DNA of 64,000 nt from Streptomyces sp. NBC_01016. GTDB taxonomy: Bacteria; Actinomycetota; Actinomycetes; Streptomycetales; Streptomycetaceae. The stretch spans positions 1,984,001-2,048,000 of the forward strand of contig NZ_JAPEOQ010000001.1 of the NCBI RefSeq assembly GCF_026341035.1, in the 5' to 3' direction. Numbering within the stretch: position 1 is the stretch's first letter; the number at the start of each line of letters is the position of its first letter. A program made the translations under genes and the position numbers. The notes beneath the pieces were generated by a model that was not told the DNA's origin, made no database searches, and saw only the letters and a program-made list of their open reading frames with translations. Shown piece after piece: positions 52,711-61,881 of this stretch.

Positions 52711-53583
52711 ATGACGCCGCGAGATGGTTCAGACGTACCCGCCAACCCCTGGTCCGACCTGGACAGGCCGCCCCTGGCCGAGGCCGGCCTCCGCCGGTCC
52801 CTGGTACGGGAAGGGGGACTGTGGTCGTCCGTGGAGGTGGTGCCCCGCACGGGGTCGACCAACACGGATCTGGTGCGGCGGGCCTCGGCGGGACCCGTCG
52901 CCGAGGGCACCGTGCTCGTCGCCGAGGAGCAGAGTGCGGCGCGCGGGCGGCTCGATCGGAGCTGGTCGGCGCCGCCGCGCTCGGGCCTCTTCTTCTCCGT
53001 GCTGCTCAAGCCGGGCGAGCACGAGGTGCCGGTGGCGCGCTGGGGCTGGCTGCCGCTGCTCACCGGGGTCGCGGTGGCCACGGCGCTCTCCTCGGCGGCC
53101 GGCATCGACACCGCCCTGAAGTGGCCGAACGACGTGCTCCTCACGGTCGACGGCGAGGAGCGCAAGGCCGGCGGCATCCTCCTGGAGCGGGCCGGGGCGG
53201 ACGGCGTCGTGATCGGCGTCGGCCTGAACGTGTCGCTGCGCGCCGACGAGTTGCCCGTCCCGACGGCGGGGTCGCTGGCGCTGGCCGGAGCGAAGGTGGT
53301 GGACCGGGAGCCGGTGCTGCGGGCCGTGCTGCGTTCTTTGGAGCGGTGGTACGTGGAGTGGTGTGCGGCCGAGGGGGACCCCGGGCTTTCCCGTTTGCAG
53401 GAGTCGTACGCGGCGGGCTGTGCCACGCTCGGCCGCCAGGTGCGGGCGATTCTTCCGGGGGACCGGGAGCTGGTGGGGGAGGCGGTCGCGGTGGACGGCG
53501 ACGGGCGGCTTGTCATCGCGCCGGCGGACGGCCCCCGCGAGGCGGTCGGCGCGGGCGACATCGTGCATCTGCGGCCTGCGTAG
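52711..53583 (+). CDS. birA: Biotin-[acetyl-CoA carboxylase] ligase
   Basis: A 290-residue ligase making biotinyl-AMP and attaching biotin to the AccA2 carrier lysine. Motifs are VVPRTGSTNTDLVRR, SAARGRLDRSW (ATP/biotin loop), ALKWPNDVLL and GGILLERAG, with a C-terminal SH3-like domain. It lacks the N-terminal DNA-binding domain of E. coli BirA, so it is enzymatic only. A TAGGCT -10 ends 7 bases before ATG 52711, suggesting a leaderless mRNA. Divergent placement from pccB is functional clustering. Confidence 0.95.
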   Translation: MTPRDGSDVPANPWSDLDRPPLAEAGLRRSLVREGGLWSSVEVVPRTGSTNTDLVRRASAGPVAEGTVLVAEEQSAARGRLDRSWSAPPRSGLFFSVLLKPGEHEVPVARWGWLPLLTGVAVATALSSAAGIDTALKWPNDVLLTVDGEERKAGGILLERAGADGVVIGVGLNVSLRADELPVPTAGSLALAGAKVVDREPVLRAVLRSLERWYVEWCAAEGDPGLSRLQESYAAGCATLGRQVRAILPGDRELVGEAVAVDGDGRLVIAPADGPREAVGAGDIVHLRPA

Positions 53584-53711
53584 GTACGGACCACCGGGCG
53601 GCTCAGGACCCACGCCACCCGGAAGCGAACGGAGTGACGTGGGGCACAGGGGCTGCCGTAGAGTTGAGCCCGGTCGATACCTGACCGCGGCAGATCGGAA
53701 GGGCAGCAGGC

Positions 53712-54848
53712 GTGACCGTCGACGACTCGGGCTCCGGCACGGGCTCTCCCACCGACCCCGAGAAGCCGGAAGGTGCGGAACCGGAAGAGGCAGAAGCAGA
53801 GGCCGAGGATCCCCTCGCTCTGCGGCTCGAAGGGCTCATTCTCGGGGCCGAGCGCAGATACACCCCGTTCCAGGCGGCGCGCAGTGCGGGCGTCTCCATG
53901 GAGCTGGCCTCCCGGTTCTGGCGGGCCATGGGGTTCGCCGACATCGGGCAGGCCAAGGCGCTGACCGAGGCGGACGTGCTGGCGCTGCGGCGCCTCGCAG
54001 GACTCGTGGAGGCCGGGCTGCTCAGCGAGGCCATGGCCGTACAGGTCGCCCGGTCCACCGGACAGACCACGGCGCGGCTCGCCGAATGGCAGATCGACTC
54101 GTTCCTTGAGGGCCTCACCGAGCCTCCGGAACCCGGCATGACCCGCACCGAGGTCACGTATCCGCTGATGGAGCTGCTCCTGCCGGAGCTGGAGGAGTTC
54201 CTCGTCTACGTGTGGCGGCGCCAGCTCGCCGCGGCGACCGGCCGCGTCGTGCAGGCCGGTGACGACGAGGAGATGGTCGACCGGCGGCTCGCCGTCGGCT
54301 TCGCCGATCTGGTCGGGTTCACGCGGCTGACGCGACGTATGGAGGAAGAGGAGCTCGGCGAGCTCGTCGAGGCCTTCGAGACCACCGCCGCGGACCTCGT
54401 CGCGGCGCACGGCGGCCGGCTCGTCAAGACCCTCGGCGACGAGGTCCTGTACGCGGCCGACGACGCGGGCATCGCGAGCGAGATCGCGTTGCGCCTGATC
54501 GAGACGATGAGCAACGACGAGACGATGCCGGAGCTGCGCGTCGGCATCGCGTTCGGCACGGTCACCACGCGGATGGGCGATGTCTTCGGCTCGACCGTGA
54601 ACCTCGCGAGCCGCCTCACGTCGATAGCGCCACGGGACAACGTGCTGGTGGACGGCGCCTTCGCCCAGGAGCTGATCAGGATCGGGGAGACGCCCACCTC
54701 CGAGGCGGAGGCCGCCGCCGAGGCGCAGAAGGCGAAGGAGGACGGCGAGGAGCCGCCCACCTACCGGTTCGCGTTGCAGCCCATGTGGCAGCGGCCCGTG
54801 CGCGGCCTCGGCGTCGTGGAGCCCTGGACGTTGACCAGGCGCACCTGA
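53712..54848 (+). CDS. cya: Adenylate cyclase (class III)
   Basis: A 378-residue soluble class III cyclase making cAMP. The N-terminal ~180 residues are acidic then helical. The catalytic domain contains GFADLVGFTRLTR (first metal Asp), VKTLGDEVLYA (second metal Asp) and FGSTVNLASRLTSIAP (the transition-state Asn/Arg pair). No transmembrane helix is visible. GTG 53712 is the start. In S. coelicolor the single cya gene lies in this position and cAMP is needed for spore germination and development. It is followed by a crotonase 41 bases on. Confidence 0.95.
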   Translation: MTVDDSGSGTGSPTDPEKPEGAEPEEAEAEAEDPLALRLEGLILGAERRYTPFQAARSAGVSMELASRFWRAMGFADIGQAKALTEADVLALRRLAGLVEAGLLSEAMAVQVARSTGQTTARLAEWQIDSFLEGLTEPPEPGMTRTEVTYPLMELLLPELEEFLVYVWRRQLAAATGRVVQAGDDEEMVDRRLAVGFADLVGFTRLTRRMEEEELGELVEAFETTAADLVAAHGGRLVKTLGDEVLYAADDAGIASEIALRLIETMSNDETMPELRVGIAFGTVTTRMGDVFGSTVNLASRLTSIAPRDNVLVDGAFAQELIRIGETPTSEAEAAAEAQKAKEDGEEPPTYRFALQPMWQRPVRGLGVVEPWTLTRRT

Positions 54849-54889
54849 CAACCTTGGCGGTTAACTGGCGTTAACCGAAGGGGCGTGTC

Positions 54890-55693
54890 ATGGGTGATGA
54901 GCGGCGGTTCGGGGAGTTCGTGGCAGTGCGGCGCCATGAGGGCGGGACGGTTGCCGAGCTGGTGCTCGACCGGCCGAAGGCCATGAACGCCGTGTCGAGC
55001 GACATGGCCGGCTCGATCACCGGCGCCTGCGAGGCGCTCGCGGGCGACCGGGACGTCCGGGTCGTCGTCCTCACCTCCAGCTCCGAGCGCGCCTTCTGCG
55101 TCGGCGCAGACCTCAAGGAGCGGAACTCGTTCTCCGATGCGGACATGCTGCGCCAGCGGCCCGTGTCCCGCGCCGCGTACACGGGCGTCCTTGAGCTGCC
55201 GATGCCGGCGATCGCGGCCGTGCACGGCTTCGCGCTCGGCGGCGGCTTCGAGCTGGCGCTCGCCTGCGACCTGATCGTCGCCGACGGGACGGCCGTCGTG
55301 GGGCTGCCCGAGGTGTCCGTCGGCGTGATCCCCGGCGGTGGCGGTACGCAGCTCCTTCCGCGCCGCGTCGGCGCCGCGCGGGCCGCCGAGCTGATCTTCA
55401 CGGCGCGCCGGGTGCGGGCGGCGGAGGCCGCCGAGCTCGGGCTCGTGGACCAGGTCGTGGATGCGGGCGCGGACCGCGAGGAGGCGCTCGCGCTCGGCGC
55501 GCGGATCGCCGTGAACTCGCCGGTCGGCCTGCGCGCGTCGAAGAAGGCGCTGCGCCTCGGGCACGGCCTCGACATGCGGGCGGGCCTGGAGGTGGAGGAC
55601 GCGGCGTGGCGGTCCGTGGCGTTCTCCGGGGACCGGGCCGAGGGAGTGGCGGCGTTCAACGAGAAGCGCAGTCCGCAGTGGCCCGGCGAGTGA
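54890..55693 (+). CDS. Enoyl-CoA hydratase/isomerase
   Basis: A 267-residue crotonase. It has FCVGADLKERNSFSD (first oxyanion region) and the signature IAAVHGFALGGGFELALACD, then VGLPEVSVGVIPGGGGTQLL, where the hydratase glutamates (PE, and the position before GGGG) are expected. The second catalytic Glu of hydratases appears as Ile/Pro (VIPGGG), so isomerase or other crotonase chemistry is possible. ATG 54890 follows AAGGGG. It may be co-transcribed with cya; no functional link is obvious. Confidence 0.85.
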   Translation: MGDERRFGEFVAVRRHEGGTVAELVLDRPKAMNAVSSDMAGSITGACEALAGDRDVRVVVLTSSSERAFCVGADLKERNSFSDADMLRQRPVSRAAYTGVLELPMPAIAAVHGFALGGGFELALACDLIVADGTAVVGLPEVSVGVIPGGGGTQLLPRRVGAARAAELIFTARRVRAAEAAELGLVDQVVDAGADREEALALGARIAVNSPVGLRASKKALRLGHGLDMRAGLEVEDAAWRSVAFSGDRAEGVAAFNEKRSPQWPGE

Positions 55694-55812
55694 CGGGGGC
55701 CGGTCGCGGCGCCGAGTCGCGTCGTCACGTTCAGTAACTTACCTCTGGCCGGAAGCCCCGGATCGGCGCACCGAATTCACCGAAATGTCGGAAAACTCCT
55801 TACTCTGGAGTG

Positions 55813-56985
55813 ATGGGTGAGGACGTTCGGCTACGCGCCGTGGTGACGCTCGCGCAGGGCATGGCCGCTGCGCGCAGCCCGCGCGACTCCTGGCGCGCGG
55901 CCGCGCTCGGCGCCTGCCGGGCGCTGTCCGGGAGCTTCGCCGCACTCTCCATGTGGGAGCGCGAGCGCGGCCGCCTACGGGTGCTCGTCAACGTGGGGGA
56001 GCTGGCCGAGGGCGAGGAGGAGTTCCCCGACGGCGAGGGCTACCCGGTGCACCAGTTCCCCGAGATCACCGAGTTCCTGCACGAACGCTGGGCCAAGGGC
56101 GGCGAGCCGGACGCCTGGGTCGAGACGGCCGAGGGCCCCGTGGCCCGGGCCGGCTACTGCCACCAGCGGGTCGCCGCGCTGCGCCGTCGGGGCCGCGGCT
56201 GCTGCGTCGTCGCGCCGATCGTGCTGCACGGGCGGGCGTGGGGCGAGCTGTACGTGGCGCGACCGACCGGGGCCGAGGTGTTCGACCGCTTCGACGCCGA
56301 CTTCGCCACGGTCCTCGCGGCGGTCGTCGCGGCCGGCATCGCGCAGACCGAACGCCTGGAGGAGGCGCGCCGGCTCGCCTTCACCGACGCCCTGACCGGC
56401 CTTGCCAACCGGCGCGCGGTCGACATACGCCTCGACGAGGCCGTGGAGCGGCACCGGGCCGACGGCTCCGTGGTCAGCCTCGTCGTCTGCGACCTCAACG
56501 GCCTGAAGCGGGTCAACGACACCTACGGGCACGCGGCGGGCGACCGGCTCCTCGAACGGTTCGGCTCGGTGCTCTCGCTGTGCGGGGCGATGCTGCCGGG
56601 AGCGCTCGCGGCGCGGCTCGGCGGCGACGAGTTCTCGCTGGTCGCCGTGGGGCCCTCGGCCGACGAGGTGGTCCGGGTGGGCGACGAGATCTGCTTCCGG
56701 GCCGCCGAGTTGGACCACGGCGACGGCGTCGCGTGCGGCGTCGCGTCGACCGGGGACCCGATCGGTGAGGTGCACAACGCGCGGCGCCTGTTCCGCCTGG
56801 CGGACGCCGCCCAGTACAAGGCGAAGGCCCTGCGCGCGGCGAAGCCCGTGGTGGCCGGCCGCGACGGCGGCCTCGACGACCCGGTCGTCCGCCTCGCGGA
56901 CTCCCCGCCACCGGCCGCGGGCGAGGGGGAACGGCGCCGGATCAGAGGCCTGGAACCCGGCACCGACCGCCGACACCCGAACTGA
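55813..56985 (+). CDS. GAF-GGDEF diguanylate cyclase
   Basis: A 390-residue cytosolic protein. The N-terminal ~180 residues resemble a GAF sensor (VVAPIVLHGRAWGELYVARP). A linker helix then leads into a GGDEF domain starting AFTDALTGLANRRAVDIRLD. The active site LGGDEFSLV is intact, so c-di-GMP synthesis is expected. No RxxD inhibitory site is evident just before it. A TACTCT -10 ends 6 bases before ATG 55813 (leaderless). I recall the S. coelicolor gene in this position being one of the conserved cdg genes under BldD. Confidence 0.9.
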   Translation: MGEDVRLRAVVTLAQGMAAARSPRDSWRAAALGACRALSGSFAALSMWERERGRLRVLVNVGELAEGEEEFPDGEGYPVHQFPEITEFLHERWAKGGEPDAWVETAEGPVARAGYCHQRVAALRRRGRGCCVVAPIVLHGRAWGELYVARPTGAEVFDRFDADFATVLAAVVAAGIAQTERLEEARRLAFTDALTGLANRRAVDIRLDEAVERHRADGSVVSLVVCDLNGLKRVNDTYGHAAGDRLLERFGSVLSLCGAMLPGALAARLGGDEFSLVAVGPSADEVVRVGDEICFRAAELDHGDGVACGVASTGDPIGEVHNARRLFRLADAAQYKAKALRAAKPVVAGRDGGLDDPVVRLADSPPPAAGEGERRRIRGLEPGTDRRHPN

Positions 56986-57026
56986 CGCGCACCCCGGTCC
57001 AGTTGCCCCTGGGACTCCTACGTCTC

Positions 57027-57311
57027 CTACGCCTCGTACGCCCTGCCCCTGCGCACCGAGTACGCCACGAAGCCGACGCCCAGGCCGAGGAAGGCCGAAC
57101 CGCCGATCACGTACGGCGTCGTGTCCACCTGCCCCGTGTCGGCCAGGCGGAGTTGACGGTCGGACTGCTCGGTGACCACCGTGGCGGTCCGCTGCTGGTC
57201 GGGATGGGTGATGTGCTCGGGGTTCGCCGTCGCTGTGGGAACGAACCAGAGCGCGCCGAGGAGCGCCGCGGCGGCAGTGGCGGTGAACAGTGATCGACGT
57301 GCGGCAGACAC
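57027..57311 (-). CDS. Small LAXTG-type surface protein (sortase substrate)
   Basis: A 94-residue protein. The signal peptide is RRSLFTATAAAALLGALWFV with cleavage near ATA-NP, followed by a ~30-residue hydrophilic stalk. A cell-wall sorting signal follows: LADTG, a hydrophobic helix (PYVIGGSAFLGLGVGFVAYS) and a RRGR tail. LAXTG is the motif used by class E sortases in Streptomyces, so it should be covalently wall-anchored. GTG 57311 is chosen over ATG 57359 because of AAGGGGGA at proper spacing and a cleaner signal peptide. Confidence 0.8.
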   Translation of the reverse strand: MSAARRSLFTATAAAALLGALWFVPTATANPEHITHPDQQRTATVVTEQSDRQLRLADTGQVDTTPYVIGGSAFLGLGVGFVAYSVRRGRAYEA

Positions 57312-57419
57312 GGAAGCGATCCCCCTTGTGGCGCTGGCGAATTGGCCGTGTGCCCTCATGTTAGTGATAGGCGCGGGTCACAGGAAAGTCACGAGGCGAA
57401 TGGGTCGTACGCTCCGGCC

Positions 57420-57758
57420 ATGAGTACTGATGACACGTCACGTTTTGTTCGGCTCAAGGTGGAATTGGTCCTGGAGGTCGCCGACGCGGAGGCGCTGACC
57501 GGGGCCGCGTTGCAGCGCGTCGCGGAGGACGAGGAGACCGGGCCCGAGGAGCGGGCGCAGGCGGTGAGCGCCGTGGAGGAGGACGAGGCGGAGGCGGTCG
57601 CGTACCTCGTGGACCCGTTCGATCTGGTCGCCGATGTTCCGGGGGCCGAGCTGGTGCAGGCCTCCTGGTCCAGCGAGCAGGTCGACTACGACCCCGACTC
57701 GCCGGATTGGGACCTCGGCGAGGATGATGAGGAGGGGGACGCGGAAGACGGCGTGTAG
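57420..57758 (+). CDS. Small acidic protein, unknown function
   Basis: A 112-residue, strongly acidic cytosolic protein (many Asp/Glu; the tail is DLGEDDEEGDAEDGV). The N-terminal half reads FVRLKVELVLEVADAEALTG, a mixed strand/helix start without known motif. A TACGCT -10 ends 6 bases before ATG 57420, indicating leaderless transcription. It is followed by a clean terminator, so it is a separate unit. I do not recognise the family. Confidence 0.8.
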   Translation: MSTDDTSRFVRLKVELVLEVADAEALTGAALQRVAEDEETGPEERAQAVSAVEEDEAEAVAYLVDPFDLVADVPGAELVQASWSSEQVDYDPDSPDWDLGEDDEEGDAEDGV

Positions 57759-57774
57759 CGGTCCTTGAAACGGG

Positions 57775-57804
57775 AACCCTGGGCGGCAACCGCTGCCCAG
57801 GGTT
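57775..57804 (+). terminator. Terminator with U-tract after the acidic-protein gene
   Basis: AACCCTGGGC (57775-57784) pairs with GCCCAGGGTT (57795-57804), with inner GGC/GCT pairing around AACC. TTG follows. One of few classical U-tailed terminators in the window. Confidence 0.85.
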
Positions 57805-57990
57805 TTGTCGTCCCTGGTGAGGGGCCCGACGTGGCCTTGCCCACACCGGCGGTTCTTCGGGAACGGGACGAACCGGTCAAGGCGTTCACTGGGTACGAGG
57901 GGACTGTTGTGTCCTCTTGGGCCCGCTGTCGACCGGGCTCGGGGCGGTCGACAGCAGGGGAATTCGGCGAAGTCGGGAAATTCGGCGACT

Positions 57991-59250
57991 ATGGAGAAGC
58001 GTGTGATAACGGACGGTAAGCGGCGCAAGGGTCTGATGGCCGCGTCCGCTCTGCTCGGCGGTGTGCTCGTGCTGACGGCCTGTGGTGGCGGCGACGACGG
58101 CGGCTCCGGCGGCAAGAAGGAATCGCAGGCGCAAGCCGACGAGGCGGCGGCGAAGAAGACCTCCGAGGCCGACATCAAGATCGCGCCGAAGGACGGCTCC
58201 GACAACGCGAGCATCAACAGTGCCGCGAAGGTCACCGTGAGCAAGGGCAAGCTCACCGACGTCACCATGACCACGGCCGACGGCACGAAGATCGACGGTC
58301 AGATCGCCGCGGACAAGAAGAGCTGGAAGCCCACGAACCAGCTCGAGCGCGCGACGACGTACAAGATCGCCGCCGAGGCGAAGGACTCCGACGGCCGCGC
58401 GGCCCACGAGAACTCGCAGTTCACGACGGTGTCCCCGGCCAACAGCTTCATCGGGAACTTCACGCCGGAGGACGGCTCGACCGTCGGCGTCGGCATGCCC
58501 GTGTCGATCAACTTCGACAAGGCGATCAGCAACAAGGCCGATGTGCAGGACGGCATCAAGGTGACGTCCAGCAGTGGGCAGGAGGTCGTCGGGCACTGGT
58601 TCAACGACACCCGGCTCGACTTCCGCCCCGAGGACTACTGGAAGGGCGGCTCCACGGTCACCCTGAAGCTGGACCTGGACGGGGTCGAGGGTGCGGACGG
58701 CGTGACCGGCGTGCAGCAGAAGACGGTCTCGTTCAAGGTCGGCCGCAACCAGGTGTCCACGGTCGACGCGAAGACCAAGATGATGACGGTCACGCAGGAC
58801 GGGAAGACCGTCAAGACCATCCCGATCTCCGCGGGCTCCCCCGAGAACAAGACGTACGAGGGCCAGATGGTGATCTCCGAGAAGTTCAAGGAGACCCGGA
58901 TGGACGGTGCGACGGTCGGCTTCAAGGACGGCGACGGCAAGGGCGAGTACGACATCAAGGACGTGCCGCACGCGATGCGTCTGTCGAGCTCCGGCACGTT
59001 CATCCACGGCAACTACTGGGGCGCCAAGTCGATCTTCGGTGGCGCGAACACCAGCCACGGCTGCGTCGGTCTGCAGGACGCCAAGGGCGCCAATGACAAC
59101 AGCACGCCGGGCGCCTGGTTCTACAACAACTCGATGGTCGGCGACGTCGTCGTCGTGAAGAACACCGGCGACAAGACGGTCCAGCCGGACAACGGGCTCA
59201 ACGGCTGGAACATGGACTGGTCGCAGTGGAAGGCCGGTTCCGCCGAGTAA
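57991..59250 (+). CDS. L,D-transpeptidase lipoprotein with Ig-like domains
   Basis: A 419-residue cell-wall cross-linking enzyme. The signal peptide ends in lipobox LVLTACGG. Two Ig-like beta domains follow (up to about residue 250). The YkuD catalytic domain carries GTFIHGNYWG and the catalytic motif TSHGCVGLQDA with the nucleophile Cys. It forms 3-3 cross-links in peptidoglycan outside the membrane. ATG 57991 lacks a ribosome site; GTG 58003 with GGAGAAG upstream is a real alternative. It is followed by a terminator and an ABC efflux pair. Confidence 0.93.
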   Translation: MEKRVITDGKRRKGLMAASALLGGVLVLTACGGGDDGGSGGKKESQAQADEAAAKKTSEADIKIAPKDGSDNASINSAAKVTVSKGKLTDVTMTTADGTKIDGQIAADKKSWKPTNQLERATTYKIAAEAKDSDGRAAHENSQFTTVSPANSFIGNFTPEDGSTVGVGMPVSINFDKAISNKADVQDGIKVTSSSGQEVVGHWFNDTRLDFRPEDYWKGGSTVTLKLDLDGVEGADGVTGVQQKTVSFKVGRNQVSTVDAKTKMMTVTQDGKTVKTIPISAGSPENKTYEGQMVISEKFKETRMDGATVGFKDGDGKGEYDIKDVPHAMRLSSSGTFIHGNYWGAKSIFGGANTSHGCVGLQDAKGANDNSTPGAWFYNNSMVGDVVVVKNTGDKTVQPDNGLNGWNMDWSQWKAGSAE

Positions 59251-59336
59251 CGGACCGGTACCCCGGCGGGGGTCTCATGCCGTTCTCATGACGGCCTCAC
59301 GCAACCCTTACAACACCGCCATACCGTTTCGCCGCA

Positions 59337-59375
59337 GCGGGAGCCGGAGCGTCATCGAACGCTCCGGCTTCCGCT
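59337..59375 (+). terminator. Terminator after the L,D-transpeptidase gene
   Basis: A 16-bp stem with one G-T pair (59337-59351/59352 with 59360-59375) around TCATCGAA, 87 bases downstream of the stop codon and 49 bases before the next start. Confidence 0.85.
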
Positions 59376-59423
59376 GATTCCTGTCAGCGCCCGTATTTGT
59401 GGGCCGTCATCGGCGAGGCTTCG

Positions 59424-60941
59424 ATGTTCTTCACCTATCTCCGGCGTGAGCTGCGCCGCCGCAGAAAAGCGGCGCTCGTCGTCGCCTCCGGGCTCGCGCT
59501 CGGGATCGCGCTCGTCATCGTGGTCAACTCGGTGTCCTCCGGGATGACCCAGGCGCAGGGGAAGGTCCTGCAGTCGCTCTACGGCCTGGGCACGGACATG
59601 ACCGTCACCAAGGCCGCGACCGCGCCGAAGGCGGGCGACGACACGGGCCGCCCGAAGTTCAACTTCGACGCCAAGGACAGCGACTCCGGGAAGAAGGAGC
59701 AGTCCAGCGACCGGGTGATGGTGCAAGGGTTCCAGACCCTCGCCGACTCCACGGTCTCGAAGGTCGCCGACCAGAAGGGCGTCGCCGACACGGTCGGCGG
59801 CCTCAGCCTTCAGGTGATGAAGGTCAGCGGGCAGTTCACGCGCGGCCAGTTCAAGCAGGACCAGAGCAACGGCGGCGGTGCTCAGGGCGGCCCCGGCGGC
59901 GGTGAGGGCGGCCAGCCGCAGGGCCGCGTCCAGGGCGGCGGCGCCAACTTCGACGTCAACTCCTTCTCCGTCTACGGCACCGACGTCACCCAGCAGAAGC
60001 TCGGCCCGCTGACCTCCTCGAAGGTCACCAAGGGGCGCAGCTTCAAGACCTCCGAGTCGAACGCGAAGGTCGCCGTCGTCGACTCCTCGTACGCCAAGGA
60101 GAAGAAGCTCGCCGTCGGCGACAAGGTCACGGTCAAAGGCGCCAAGTACCAGGTCATCGGCGTCGCGACCGCCGACAGCGGGGACGCCGCCGCCAATGTC
60201 TACGTGCCGCTGAAGCAGGCCCAGACGCTCGCGGACGCCAAGTCCAAGGTGACGACGGTCTACGTCAAGGCGACCGACTCGCAGCAGATCGACGCCGTGA
60301 AGACGGCCATCCAGAAGAACATCGACGGCACCACCGTCACCACGTCCGCCGATCTCGCCGACACCGTCTCGGGCTCCCTGTCGACCGCCTCGAACCTCGC
60401 CTCGAACGTCGGCAAGTGGCTGTCGATCGCGGTGCTCGTCGCCGCCTTCCTGGTGGCGGGGCTGCTCACGTCCTCGGCCGTGTCCCGGCGGGTCCGGGAG
60501 TTCGGCACGCTCAAGGCGCTCGGCTGGACGTCGGGCCGGGTGACCCGGCAGGTCGTCGGTGAGGCGGTCGTCAACGGGTTGATCGGCGGCGTCCTCGGCA
60601 TCGCCGTCGGGCTCGCGGGCGCGTACGCGGTGACCGCGATCAGCCCCACTCTGTCCGCGCAGCTCGGCGGCGCCGGCGTCGGCGCGGGCGGCGGTGGCGG
60701 CATGGGCGGCGGCGCCGGTGGCGCGGGCTTCGGAGGCGGTGGCGGTGGCGGCGGAATGATGCGCCAGGCGGCAGGGGGAGGGGCGAAGACCCTCGACATC
60801 GCGCTCAGCGCGCCCGTCTCCGCCACCACCATCGCCCTCGCGGTCGGCCTCGCCGTCGCGGGCGGCCTCATCGCCGGCGGCTTCGGTGGCTGGCGGGCCT
60901 CGCGGCTGCGCCCCGCGGACGCGCTGCGCCGCGTCGAGTAA
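59424..60941 (+). CDS. ABC transporter permease (MacB/FtsX-like)
   Basis: A 505-residue FtsX-family permease. TM1 is near the N-terminus (LVVASGLALGIALVIVVNSV), a ~310-residue extracellular MacB-PCD domain follows, and then three C-terminal helices. RVREFGTLKALGWTSGRVTR is the coupling region. Two glycine-rich inserts are visible, one in the extracellular domain (GGGEGGQPQGRVQGGG) and a longer one between TM3 and TM4. ATG 59424 follows GAGG. Its ATPase is the next gene, 46 bases on. It is likely a lipoprotein/peptide or drug exporter. Confidence 0.9.
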   Translation: MFFTYLRRELRRRRKAALVVASGLALGIALVIVVNSVSSGMTQAQGKVLQSLYGLGTDMTVTKAATAPKAGDDTGRPKFNFDAKDSDSGKKEQSSDRVMVQGFQTLADSTVSKVADQKGVADTVGGLSLQVMKVSGQFTRGQFKQDQSNGGGAQGGPGGGEGGQPQGRVQGGGANFDVNSFSVYGTDVTQQKLGPLTSSKVTKGRSFKTSESNAKVAVVDSSYAKEKKLAVGDKVTVKGAKYQVIGVATADSGDAAANVYVPLKQAQTLADAKSKVTTVYVKATDSQQIDAVKTAIQKNIDGTTVTTSADLADTVSGSLSTASNLASNVGKWLSIAVLVAAFLVAGLLTSSAVSRRVREFGTLKALGWTSGRVTRQVVGEAVVNGLIGGVLGIAVGLAGAYAVTAISPTLSAQLGGAGVGAGGGGGMGGGAGGAGFGGGGGGGGMMRQAAGGGAKTLDIALSAPVSATTIALAVGLAVAGGLIAGGFGGWRASRLRPADALRRVE

Positions 60942-60987
60942 CACCACCGGTAACGCCAATCACCTTACGTAGTACAGGAGTTGCACC

Positions 60988-61674
60988 ATGTATCAGCTCA
61001 CCGGCGTGACCAAGCAGTACCGGCGCGGCAAGGACACCGTCGACGCGCTGGCGGGCGTCGATCTGGCCATCGGCGACGGCGACCGGCTCGTCATCCAGGG
61101 CCCCACGGGCGGCGGCAAGTCGACCCTGCTCCAGATGCTCGGCGGGCTCGACCGGCCCACGGCGGGCAGCGTCGTGCTCGACGGGGTCGACCTGGCGACG
61201 CTGCCGGAGGCCCGGCTCACCAAGGTCCGCGCCGAGTCCATCGGCTTCGTCTTCCAGTCCTTCAACCTCGTCCCGACGCTCAACGCGCTGGAGAACTGCG
61301 AGACCGCCCTGGTGCCGCTGGGTCTGAAGAGCGCCGAGCGGCGGGAGCGGGCCGCGGAGGCGCTGCGGTCCGTGGGGCTCGGGGAGCGGCTGCGGCATCT
61401 GCCTGCGGAGCTGTCCGGCGGCCAGCAGCAGCGTGTCGCCATCGCGCGGGCCCTGGTGAAGAACCCGAAGGTGCTGCTCGCCGACGAGCCCACGGGCAAC
61501 CTCGACGAGTCGATGCGCGACGAGATCATGGACGTACTGGAGGAACGCTGGAAGGAGCACGGCCTGACGTTCGTGATGGTCACCCACGACTCGGCGATCG
61601 CACGGAAGGCGCCCCGCCTCGCGACGATCAGCAAGGGGCGGATCACGGTCACGGAGAACGCCTCGGCGGCCTGA
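60988..61674 (+). CDS. ABC transporter ATPase (LolD/MacB-like)
   Basis: A 228-residue ATPase with Walker A IQGPTGGGKSTLLQMLGG, Q-loop FQSFNLVP, signature LSGGQQQRVAIARAL, Walker B VLLADEPTGNLD and switch His in MVTHD. It pairs with the preceding permease. AGGAG precedes ATG 60988. The unit is complete. Walker A has TGGG where most relatives have SGSG, without loss of the key Lys. Confidence 0.95.
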   Translation: MYQLTGVTKQYRRGKDTVDALAGVDLAIGDGDRLVIQGPTGGGKSTLLQMLGGLDRPTAGSVVLDGVDLATLPEARLTKVRAESIGFVFQSFNLVPTLNALENCETALVPLGLKSAERRERAAEALRSVGLGERLRHLPAELSGGQQQRVAIARALVKNPKVLLADEPTGNLDESMRDEIMDVLEERWKEHGLTFVMVTHDSAIARKAPRLATISKGRITVTENASAA

Positions 61675-61881
61675 CCCGGACCGGCGTGATCCGGACCGGC
61701 GTGCCCGGACCGGCCTGACCCGGACGCCTCACAGGTGTCGTCGAAGTGAACACGTTTTGGGCAAAGGGTTGTGCTCGAATCGGAAGGTGTGCCGTTTGTC
61801 ACGTGCCACACCAGTCCCAGATGTTTCCCAATGCCCCAATTCCCGGAAGGCCGCATCAATACACTCGCCTCCCATGTGTGA

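Noticed and set aside
57312..57359. ATG 57359 for the LAXTG protein
   Set aside because: Adds 16 residues before an otherwise well-formed signal peptide; GTG 57311 has AAGGGGGA at correct spacing.
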